Below, one piece after another: positions 1-4,801 of a stretch of 6,671 bases of DNA (position 1 is its first letter; each line of letters opens with the position of its first letter). Made by a program: the position numbers and the translations under genes. A model generated the notes under the pieces. It saw only the letters and a list, made by a program, of their open reading frames with translations. It made no database searches and had not been told where the DNA came from. The DNA comes from CAYMTN01 sp964393335 (lineage in GTDB: Bacteria; Chloroflexota; Anaerolineae; Aggregatilineales; Aggregatilineaceae). Where the stretch lies: contig CAYMTN010000272.1 of the NCBI GenBank assembly GCA_964393335.1, forward strand, positions 1 through 6,671, in the 5' to 3' direction.

Positions 1-583
1 CGACCGGCCAGGGGCCGCGCTGCCCGGTGACGCGGTACGCGAATTCGAGCGCGCGCGCGGCGGTCCCGTCGGTCAGCAAGCCGTTGATCACGACGACCAA
101 GCGCCCGCCGGGCCGCAGCACGCGATAAACCTCGGCCAGCGTGGCCGGATCGACGATGAACTCGGTGGGGAACGTGCTGATCACAGCGGCGAACTGTCCC
201 GGCGGGAAGGGCAGCGCCTGCGCCTGCGCGCGGACCAGCGGCGGCTTGAATCCCCAACGCAGCAGCTTGCCGCGCGTGATGCGGCCCATCGCCGGGCTGC
301 GGTCGAGGTGGATCGCCCGGTAGCCGCTGGCGCGCAGGTCAATCGCCAGGCTGCCGGTGCCGTGCGCCAGCTCCAAAATACGCGCGCCGGGCGGGGCGTT
401 CAGGTGTGGGAGCGCGGCGCGCTGCCAGCGCCGCCACTGGCCCAGGCTGACGATCCAGCTTACCGCGTCGTAGGTCCACGCCAGCTCGTTATACAGCAGG
501 CGGAACCCGAAGCGGACGAGCGCCCACCAGACACGATCCAACGTGCGGGCAGGCTGGGGGGTGTTGGGATGCGAATAATTCAT
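1..583 (-). CDS. Class I SAM-dependent methyltransferase (partial, C-terminus beyond left edge)
   Basis: This is a cytoplasmic enzyme predicted to transfer a methyl group from S-adenosylmethionine; the substrate cannot be told from the sequence. It reads from ATG at 583 leftwards, and 194 codons are visible before the window ends. The N-terminal ~60 residues are Trp/Tyr/Arg-rich (YNELAWTYDAVSW, residues 31-43), as in many UbiE/Methyltransf_11-type enzymes. Motif I is ILELAHGTG (69-77), with Ala73 where the first glycine of ExGxGxG usually stands. The end of strand 2 is HLDRSPAM (92-99), with Asp94 as the likely ribose-hydroxyl ligand. ALPFPPGQFAAVIS (123-136) matches the strand-4 region, and VYRVLRPGGRLVVV (about 152-165) matches the strand-5 'LkPGG' motif. 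The ATG overlaps the stop of the upstream C39-like gene (ATGA), so the two are probably translationally coupled; only a weak GAGG lies 4 nt upstream. Fold assignment is firm; UbiE-like quinone methylation is only one possibility. Confidence 0.88.
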   Translation of the reverse strand, partial: MNYSHPNTPQPARTLDRVWWALVRFGFRLLYNELAWTYDAVSWIVSLGQWRRWQRAALPHLNAPPGARILELAHGTGSLAIDLRASGYRAIHLDRSPAMGRITRGKLLRWGFKPPLVRAQAQALPFPPGQFAAVISTFPTEFIVDPATLAEVYRVLRPGGRLVVVINGLLTDGTAARALEFAYRVTGQRGPWPV

Positions 584-1251
584 CGGACCTCGCGCACAAA
601 GATCGCGTAGTAGTTGAATTCCGGTACGCCCCAGGCCGCCATGAACTCATCGACCGGGTATTCGACCGCCGCGCCGTGATAACTGTCGTTGGCGATGACG
701 GCCAGCGGCAGGCCGCGCGCGTCGAGACGCAGGCCGGTGATCCACAGCGTGTGCCATTTGATCGCCGATCCGCGATAATAGGTGAACTGCTGCGCGTCCA
801 CGTTGGCGATCACGAAATGTCCCGCCGCCAGCTCAAGCTGAAGCCGCAGCAGCGCGCGGCCCGGCGTCAATCCGCTGGCGACCGGCGAGCCGAACACGTC
901 AAACGGAATGTGGTGGGCACGCAGCGGCTGGCCGAGGCCGATGCTGCCCGTCTCCGGCGAGAACCAGCCGTCACGCAGGCCCTGGTCACGCGCGGCGGCC
1001 AGTTCGGCGTCGAAGTCGTAACCGAGCGCCTCCAGGACGGACGCTTGCGCGTACAGGGCGCAGGCGTAGGTATCACCCGCGACCCAGCGCTGATCGTGCC
1101 AGTACGGTATGAGCCGGTCCGGGCTGCCGAGCAGCGCGATCCGGCCCGGTTGTACGGGTCCGGCGTTGGCCGGATCAGCGGCGGCAGGGGTCAGGCTGGC
1201 ACACGCGATCAACAGAGCGGCGAGCATCCATCCGGCATGGCGGCTGTGCAT
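580..1251 (-). CDS. Secreted C39-like (papain-fold) putative cysteine peptidase
   Basis: The protein has 223 residues when started at ATG 1251. This start is preferred over an in-frame ATG at 1311 because GGAGGGAG lies 11 nt upstream, a signal peptide then begins at residue 1, and the predicted transcript start (about 1308) excludes 1311. Residues 1-25 are an export signal: a basic start, then WMLAALLIAC. LIAC (14-17) fits a lipobox with Cys17 lipidated, but signal peptidase I cleavage after PAAA (22-25) is equally plausible. The remainder matches the layout of Peptidase_C39_2-type domains: Cys64 in TYACALYAQASVLEALGY, His167 in KWHTLWITGL, and Asn188/Asp189 in VIANDSYHG form a plausible catalytic set; GLGQPLRAHHIPFDVFG (105-121) fits the family's mid-domain element. 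The usual Gln about six residues before the Cys (oxyanion hole) is not there (Ala58; Gln54 is nearest), and CGPA is replaced by CALY, so activity is uncertain. It acts outside the cytoplasm; the substrate is unknown. First gene of a two-gene unit. Confidence 0.78.
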   Translation of the reverse strand: MHSRHAGWMLAALLIACASLTPAAADPANAGPVQPGRIALLGSPDRLIPYWHDQRWVAGDTYACALYAQASVLEALGYDFDAELAAARDQGLRDGWFSPETGSIGLGQPLRAHHIPFDVFGSPVASGLTPGRALLRLQLELAAGHFVIANVDAQQFTYYRGSAIKWHTLWITGLRLDARGLPLAVIANDSYHGAAVEYPVDEFMAAWGVPEFNYYAIFVREVR

Positions 1252-1262
1252 GAATTGACCGG

Positions 1263-1270
1263 CTCCCTCC
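1263..1270 (-). promoter_or_regulatory. Ribosome binding site setting the start of the C39-like gene
   Basis: On the minus strand this reads GGAGGGAG, ending 11 nt before ATG 1251. The alternative in-frame ATG at 1311 would add 20 residues in front of the signal peptide and lies just upstream of the predicted transcript start, so this site decides the start. Confidence 0.65.
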
Positions 1271-1314
1271 GGCGGGCTGGTGGATCGATGGCTGGTGAGG
1301 CCCGCCCGCACCCC

Positions 1315-1323
1315 AGTATACCA
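1315..1323 (-). promoter_or_regulatory. Predicted extended -10 promoter for the C39-like/methyltransferase unit
   Basis: The minus strand reads TGGTATACT: an extended -10 (TGn) followed by TATACT, 5 of 6 matches to TATAAT. No good -35 hexamer is present (CTGCCC at 1339-1344 with an 18-nt spacer is weak), which is tolerated with an extended -10. Transcription would start near 1308, giving a leader of about 57 nt. Prediction from consensus only. Confidence 0.5.
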
Positions 1324-1363
1324 GCGCGGGCCGGGCCGGGGCAGGGGTGTTTGTGATTTGTTC

Positions 1364-1391
1364 TGGACATATTCGCGTGAGTGTGTAAAAT
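1364..1391 (+). promoter_or_regulatory. Predicted sigma70-type promoter for the double binding-protein gene
   Basis: TGGACA (1364-1369, 5 of 6 to TTGACA), a 16-nt spacer, and TAAAAT (1386-1391, 5 of 6 to TATAAT). The predicted transcript start is near 1398, leaving a leader of about 75 nt that contains an A7 tract (1414-1420). This start point lies downstream of the in-frame GTG at 1381 and so argues against using that GTG. The spot is AT-rich compared with the very GC-rich DNA just to its left. Confidence 0.6.
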
Positions 1392-1458
1392 CTTCCCTTG
1401 CCCTTCAGGCAGCAAAAAAACCGTTTACCACGCGGTGGGTTTATTCGTGATCATATTT

Positions 1459-1465
1459 GGAGGAG
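1459..1465 (+). promoter_or_regulatory. Strong ribosome binding site setting the start of the double binding protein
   Basis: GGAGGAG, 8 nt before ATG 1474. It selects this ATG over the in-frame GTG at 1381, which would put 31 non-signal-like residues in front of a good signal peptide. Confidence 0.8.
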
Positions 1466-1473
1466 ATTTTCCT

Positions 1474-3636
1474 ATGCCAACGATTTGGCGTATGCTCCGG
1501 CCAGTTGTGCTGGTGGCTGTTGTAACGACTCTGGCGTTTCCGCTGGTGCTGACCAGTTATGCCCAGGACGGCGGCGGCGATACGTCGCCGGTCGTGATCC
1601 AGGGCACGCCTGAACTGGAAGGTCTGGTATCTGCCGTTCGTGACGCGTACCAGGCCGCGTATCCTGACATGACGGTGGAGATCGACCCACGCGGCGGGCT
1701 GAACGGCGGTTTTGACGCGCTGTGCTCCGGCGACGTGGATATTGTGATGTCCAGCAGCCCGATTGACGATTCGCAGATCGCGGCGTGTACCACGCGCGGG
1801 CAGGACTTCATCGAGACGGTGCTGGCGTATGAGGCGGTCGTGCTGCTGGCGGCCCCGGATGCGAACGTGACGTGCCTGGACCAGCCGACGCTGGATAACG
1901 CATGGCAGCTTGGCGCGGAAGCGCCCCTGTCGTGGACGGCGCTCGGTTCCGACCTGGACCAGCCGGTCGAGTTCTACGGGCCGGACGACCTCAACCCGAC
2001 CTACCTGCTGTTCCGCAAGCTGATGCCTGCCGGTGACCTGCGGGACGACATCACGACACTGCCCAGCGCCGAAGACCTCGCCGCCAAAGTGCAGGAAGAC
2101 GGTTCGAGCGCGTTCGTATTCATGTCGCTGGCCGATTGGCAGCGCATCGTGGCGGATTACCCGTTCGTTCCGGTGGCTGTCCGCGACGAGCAAGGCGACT
2201 GCGTGGTGCCGTCGCCTGCCACGATTGCGACCGGCGCGTACCCGCTGGCCCGCACCGATTACCTGTATGTCAACGCGGCCAGCGCGCAGCAGACCAACGT
2301 CCGCTCGTTTTTGCAGTTCGCACTGGCGGATGAGGCAGGGCTGCGGACGATTGCGGCTGAGCAGGGTTATACCGCCGCCGACAGCGCGACGTATGACCTC
2401 AGCCTGAATTACATCCTGAACGACAACACGGGCCGCACCTTCACGCGCCCGCTCAGCCCGGTGACCGTCTCGACGTCCGAAACCGGGCAGGTGACCGTCG
2501 CGGGCAGTTCGATGCTGTACGGCCTGACGGATACGGTTCGGAAGGACTTCACGACGCTGTTCCCCAACGCAACCGTCGACGTGAATCCGCTCGGCAACAG
2601 CCAGGGCTGGCAGGCGTTTTGCAGCGGGACGGCGGACGTGCTCGAAGCGACACGCGGCGCGACGGATGAAGAACTGGCGCTGTGCGTGGAAAACGGCATC
2701 GAGCCATACACGCTCGACCTGGGGTACCAGGCGCAGGTGGTGGTCGTGCCCGCCGGGGCGGACTGGATCGACTGCCTGAATCCCGACAATTTTGCGGCGA
2801 TCTTCAGCGCCGGGACGGACGAAACACCCGCCGCCGCGCTGTGGAGCGACGTCAACCCCGATTGGCCGGAGACTGACATCCTGTTGGTGACGCCGCCCTT
2901 CCAGACCGGCGAGACGGATTTTCTTGTCTACAATATGCTGCACGACCTGACGTTTGCCGTGCGCCTGGATACGACCGAAAAAAGCGATCCGCTCTACCGT
3001 GCGCAGGGTGTCGCCAATACGGACAACGGCCTGACCTACCTGTGGTGGACCGATCTACAACGAAGCTCGGCAGACGTCAAGCGGCTGGCGATAGACAACG
3101 GCGACGGCTGTGTCGCGCCCGCTACCGCGTCGTTCATGGACGAAACATACCCGCTCTCGTACGCGGTGCGTTACTACTTCAGCCAGCAATCGTTTGCGAA
3201 CCCGCTGGTACGCGCCTTTTTGTGGCACTTCTTCAGCGACGCGGCGCTGAACGCCATCGGCCAGACGCCGTATGTCGGGCTGGACATGAGCGCGCTGCGC
3301 GGCGACGTGCGGGAAGCCGTATACAGCATGTTGGCTGAGTACGAACAGCAGCACCCCACTGCCGCCGAAGGCCAGGGCGCTGAGGCGACGCCTGAAGCGA
3401 CGCCCGAAGGCACCGTCGAGCCGACCGCAGAGGCAACTGCTGAAGCGACTGTCGAGCCGACCGCAGAGGCAACTGTTGAACCGACCGTCGAGCCGACCGC
3501 AGAGGCAACTGCTGAAGCGACTGTTGAACCGACCGTAGAGGCGACCGCAGAGGCAACTGTTGAACCGACCGTCGAACCGACCGTCGAACCAACGGCGGAA
3601 CCGACCGCCGAAGCCACGACGGCCAGCGGTAACTGA
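1474..3636 (+). CDS. Exported tandem PstS/SphX-like binding protein with Thr/Glu-rich repeat tail
   Basis: 720 residues. Residues 1-30 are a signal peptide (basic start, hydrophobic VVLVAVVTTLAFPLVL, likely cleavage TSYA|QDG); there is no lipobox. Two homologous type-2 periplasmic-binding domains follow, about 38-335 and 365-625. Matching segments include ALCSGDVDIV/AFCSGTADVL, AACTTRG/ALCVENG, VTCLD/IDCLN and GDCVVPS/GDGCVAPA. The eight cysteines (84, 105, 134, 243; 383, 404, 434, 546) are all of those present and are equivalently spaced. Strings such as DCLNPDNFAAIF and SDVNPDWPE resemble SphX-type PstS proteins, but phosphate-contact motifs are altered: GSSTVxP is GTPELEG in domain 1 and GSSMLYG in domain 2, and the SGT loop is lost in both. 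A typical PstS has one such domain (about 300-350 residues). The tail, 636-715, is 20 units of [AVP]-E-[APG]-T ending TASGN, with no anchor. No pstCAB is adjacent. It probably binds a small oxyanion or another ligand outside the cell, or serves as a structural surface protein; the ligand is not known. Confidence 0.85.
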   Translation: MPTIWRMLRPVVLVAVVTTLAFPLVLTSYAQDGGGDTSPVVIQGTPELEGLVSAVRDAYQAAYPDMTVEIDPRGGLNGGFDALCSGDVDIVMSSSPIDDSQIAACTTRGQDFIETVLAYEAVVLLAAPDANVTCLDQPTLDNAWQLGAEAPLSWTALGSDLDQPVEFYGPDDLNPTYLLFRKLMPAGDLRDDITTLPSAEDLAAKVQEDGSSAFVFMSLADWQRIVADYPFVPVAVRDEQGDCVVPSPATIATGAYPLARTDYLYVNAASAQQTNVRSFLQFALADEAGLRTIAAEQGYTAADSATYDLSLNYILNDNTGRTFTRPLSPVTVSTSETGQVTVAGSSMLYGLTDTVRKDFTTLFPNATVDVNPLGNSQGWQAFCSGTADVLEATRGATDEELALCVENGIEPYTLDLGYQAQVVVVPAGADWIDCLNPDNFAAIFSAGTDETPAAALWSDVNPDWPETDILLVTPPFQTGETDFLVYNMLHDLTFAVRLDTTEKSDPLYRAQGVANTDNGLTYLWWTDLQRSSADVKRLAIDNGDGCVAPATASFMDETYPLSYAVRYYFSQQSFANPLVRAFLWHFFSDAALNAIGQTPYVGLDMSALRGDVREAVYSMLAEYEQQHPTAAEGQGAEATPEATPEGTVEPTAEATAEATVEPTAEATVEPTVEPTAEATAEATVEPTVEATAEATVEPTVEPTVEPTAEPTAEATTASGN
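3379..3618 (+). repeat. 12-nt in-frame tandem repeat encoding 20 [AVP]E[APG]T units
   Basis: Twenty consecutive 12-nt units encode tetrapeptides: AEAT and VEPT dominate, with PEAT, PEGT, VEAT and AEPT variants. A higher-order 36-nt unit is visible: 3415-3450 and 3487-3522 are identical, and 3451-3486 differs only in its last tetrapeptide. That points to recent duplication. The encoded tail is acidic and Thr-rich, probably an extended and possibly O-glycosylated stalk (inference). Because the period is a multiple of 3, unit gain or loss keeps the frame. Confidence 0.92.
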
Positions 3637-3657
3637 CGCCTGCCGCGTCTCACGATC

Positions 3658-3693
3658 AAAAAACGCCCCCGGTTCACGCCGAATCGGGGGCGT
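3658..3693 (-). terminator. Intrinsic terminator of the small-protein/lipoprotein unit
   Basis: Positions 3663-3693 form a hairpin with a 13-bp stem (outer nine pairs ACGCCCCCG/CGGGGGCGT perfect; inner four include one G-T pair) and a 5-nt loop ACGCC. Read on the minus strand, the stem is followed directly by T6 (3663-3658), the classic layout. It lies 38 nt beyond the lipoprotein stop. On the plus strand the stem is followed by ATCGCG with no T-run, so it probably terminates the convergent binding-protein transcript weakly or not at all. Confidence 0.85.
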
Positions 3694-3702
3694 ATCGCGT
3701 CA

Positions 3703-3742
3703 GGGGGACGTGTCCCCCGCTTGGGGGACGTTAGCCCCGCTG
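3703..3742. repeat. Two tandem copies of a 20-nt GC-rich element at the lipoprotein stop
   Basis: 3703-3722 and 3723-3742 both begin GGGGGACGT and share CCCCGCT after a variable triplet; 16 of 20 positions agree. The first copy is itself nearly self-complementary (GGGGGAC-GT-GTCCCCC). The second copy contains the stop codon of the lipoprotein (TAA on the minus strand, 3733-3731). It could be a dispersed genomic repeat or a chance low-complexity duplication; one window cannot tell. Confidence 0.6.
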
Positions 3743-4447
3743 GAGCCGCAGGTCGCCGCTGAGCTGGCCTTGCAGTGCCCCGCCGGTCTGCTGCGCCAGG
3801 TCGGCGCTGACGGTCGCCGTCTGGCCGGATTGCAGCACGAGCCGCCAGTTCAACCCCGCGACCGAGCCGCCCTTGAACGACTGGTCCGGCACGGCAGCCA
3901 GCGCAGGCCACAGAAACGGCTGGTCGATGTAGCGCACGTCCTGGTAATCCGGGCAGATCAGGGCGTAATGCTCGACCTGGTCGGGCGCATCCGGTACGAT
4001 GGTCAAATCGACGGCGACCTGATCTCCGACCGGGTAGGTGGTCCCCCGGACGGTGAACGTCAGCGCCTGGCTATCCAACACGCGCGCCTCACACGGCGGA
4101 TTATCGATGTTTTGCGACAGCGAGCCGAACCCGCTGGCGGTGCCGTCAAGCTGCACCTGGAGATCGAGCGCGCCGCTGTAGGCCAGTCGTGCGGCGAACC
4201 CGGTATCCTGCACGGTCATGTCGAAGCGCACGATCCAGCGCCCGGCGACGGGTACCAGGTCGTAGGCCAGCGTCGGGGTGGGCTGCGGCGTGAACGTCGG
4301 CAGCGGCGTGACGATCTGCGTGATCACGGCGGGGATGGTCGGCGGGGGAGGCGTGGCGGACGGCGTGGGTTGTGATGTGTTGTCACACGCGGCCAGCAGC
4401 ACGGCGATCAGGCTGAATACGGCCAGAGTCCGGCGATAGGACGGCAT
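3731..4447 (-). CDS. Lipoprotein of unknown function with PT-rich linker and beta-rich domain
   Basis: 238 residues from ATG 4447, chosen because GGGAGG lies 9 nt upstream and it places the signal peptide at residue 1; the longer in-frame start at 4504 would overlap the upstream small gene and add 19 unlikely residues. MPSYRRTLAVFSLIAVLLAAC has a twin-Arg n-region, a hydrophobic core and lipobox LAAC, with Cys21 as the lipidation site. Residues 22-60 are a Pro/Thr-rich linker (TPSATPPPPT, TPLPTFTPQPTPT). The mature domain (about 62-238) alternates short hydrophobic and polar segments, suggesting beta structure (GRWIVRFDMTVQ, ALDLQVQLDGTASGFGSL, LTFTVRG, QVAVDLTIVP, LNWRLVLQSG, GGALQGQLSGDLRLQ), and has two cysteines, Cys119 and Cys165, that could form a disulfide. 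I do not recognise the family. It is likely to sit on the outer face of the cytoplasmic membrane. It is the second gene of a two-gene unit, 31 nt after the small gene, and is followed by a strong terminator. Confidence 0.8.
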   Translation of the reverse strand: MPSYRRTLAVFSLIAVLLAACDNTSQPTPSATPPPPTIPAVITQIVTPLPTFTPQPTPTLAYDLVPVAGRWIVRFDMTVQDTGFAARLAYSGALDLQVQLDGTASGFGSLSQNIDNPPCEARVLDSQALTFTVRGTTYPVGDQVAVDLTIVPDAPDQVEHYALICPDYQDVRYIDQPFLWPALAAVPDQSFKGGSVAGLNWRLVLQSGQTATVSADLAQQTGGALQGQLSGDLRLQRG

Positions 4448-4456
4448 AGGGTTGTT

Positions 4457-4462
4457 CCTCCC
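4457..4462 (-). promoter_or_regulatory. Ribosome binding site setting the lipoprotein start
   Basis: GGGAGG on the minus strand, 9 nt before ATG 4447. It decides against the in-frame ATG at 4504, which lies inside the upstream 65-residue gene. Confidence 0.75.
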
Positions 4463-4478
4463 GGCAGATGGCGGCATG

Positions 4479-4676
4479 TTATGGCGTCCCGGTCTGATCG
4501 GCACCCTGCGACTTGCGCAGTTTGGCGAGACGCTGGCGCGCCGCTTCGCGGTCTTCCATCGCCTGCACGCGGTCGATCAAAAAACGCCAGTGGTCAATCG
4601 GCACCTGCACGGCGATGATCTCTTCGTCCGCGTTGCGGATGTGGGTTACGGATTTCCAGACGTCGCTCAGGTCCAT
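4479..4676 (-). CDS. Small hypothetical protein (65 aa) with basic helical C-terminus
   Basis: The gene is supported by an AGGAAGGA ribosome binding site (4694-4687) 10 nt before ATG 4676, by a promoter-like sequence upstream, and by short spacing (31 nt) to the lipoprotein. The product is soluble, with no signal peptide, membrane segment or cysteine. Residues 1-30 contain the short hydrophobic strand EEIIAVQVP (18-26). Residues 27-57 (IDHWRFLIDRVQAMEDREAARQRLAKLRK) should be one long charged helix, perhaps a coiled coil. I do not recognise the family. The strand-then-helix layout faintly recalls the C-terminal half of Phd/YefM antitoxins, but the N-terminal DNA-binding part is missing and no toxin gene is adjacent, so I do not call it that. 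It is the first gene of a unit with the lipoprotein. Confidence 0.7.
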   Translation of the reverse strand: MDLSDVWKSVTHIRNADEEIIAVQVPIDHWRFLIDRVQAMEDREAARQRLAKLRKSQGADQTGTP

Positions 4677-4714
4677 CGGCTGTGGTTCCTTCCTGGTGGC
4701 GGTTCGCTGCCACC

Positions 4715-4744
4715 ATTATACCTGACCGCGCCCTGAAATGTGAT
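4715..4744 (-). promoter_or_regulatory. Predicted promoter for the small-protein/lipoprotein unit
   Basis: On the minus strand a perfect TATAAT occupies 4720-4715, with ATCACA (4 of 6 to TTGACA) at 4744-4739 and an 18-nt spacer. The transcript would start near 4708, about 30 nt before the small gene's ATG. It shares bases with the opposing dinG promoter. Confidence 0.6.
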
Positions 4745-4749
4745 ACAAT
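4722..4749 (+). promoter_or_regulatory. Predicted promoter for the dinG-like gene
   Basis: Extended -10 TGATACAAT (4741-4749; TACAAT is 5 of 6 to consensus) with CTGACC (4722-4727, 4 of 6) and a 16-nt spacer. The transcript would start near 4756, giving a leader of about 45 nt. No LexA-type palindrome (GAAC-N4-GTTC or CTGT-N8-ACAG) is visible, so SOS control is not supported by the sequence. Confidence 0.6.
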
Positions 4750-4801
4750 AGCCCGCACGTTCGAGGAAACCCCACACTGTGCGTTAGAAACGGAGTCTGC
4801 T

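Noticed and set aside
676..1356. 226-codon plus-strand frame opposite the C39-like gene
   Set aside because: Arg-rich shadow with no recognisable motifs and no ribosome binding site; it also crosses the minus-strand promoter region.
1381..1473. Upstream extension of the binding protein from GTG 1381
   Set aside because: The strong GGAGGAG site at 1459-1465 and the signal peptide fit ATG 1474; the GTG lies within the predicted promoter, before the likely transcript start.
1441..2943. 500-codon open frame on the minus strand opposite the binding-protein gene
   Set aside because: It is an antisense shadow: composition rich in Arg/His/Gln/Val, no domain words, no ribosome binding site, and complete overlap with a well-supported gene on the other strand.
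3379..3618. CRISPR-like array
   Set aside because: The repetition is a 12-nt in-frame coding repeat without unique spacers.
3635..3649. GACGC-CTGCC-GCGTC inverted repeat as a plus-strand terminator for the binding protein
   Set aside because: The stem is only 5 bp and no T-run follows it.
3174..3911. 245-codon minus-strand frame with VGSTVASAV repeats
   Set aside because: The repeats are the reverse complement of the AEAT/VEPT tandem repeat. The frame runs through the terminator and the end of the lipoprotein gene and has no start signals.
4479..4676. Phd/YefM-type antitoxin
   Set aside because: Only a loose strand-helix resemblance; the N-terminal DNA-binding half is absent and no toxin-like gene is adjacent.
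4754..4783. CGCAC...GTGCG inverted repeat in the dinG leader as a regulatory RNA element or LexA operator
   Set aside because: Five base pairs around a 20-nt loop is within chance in this GC-rich DNA, and it does not match known LexA consensus sequences.
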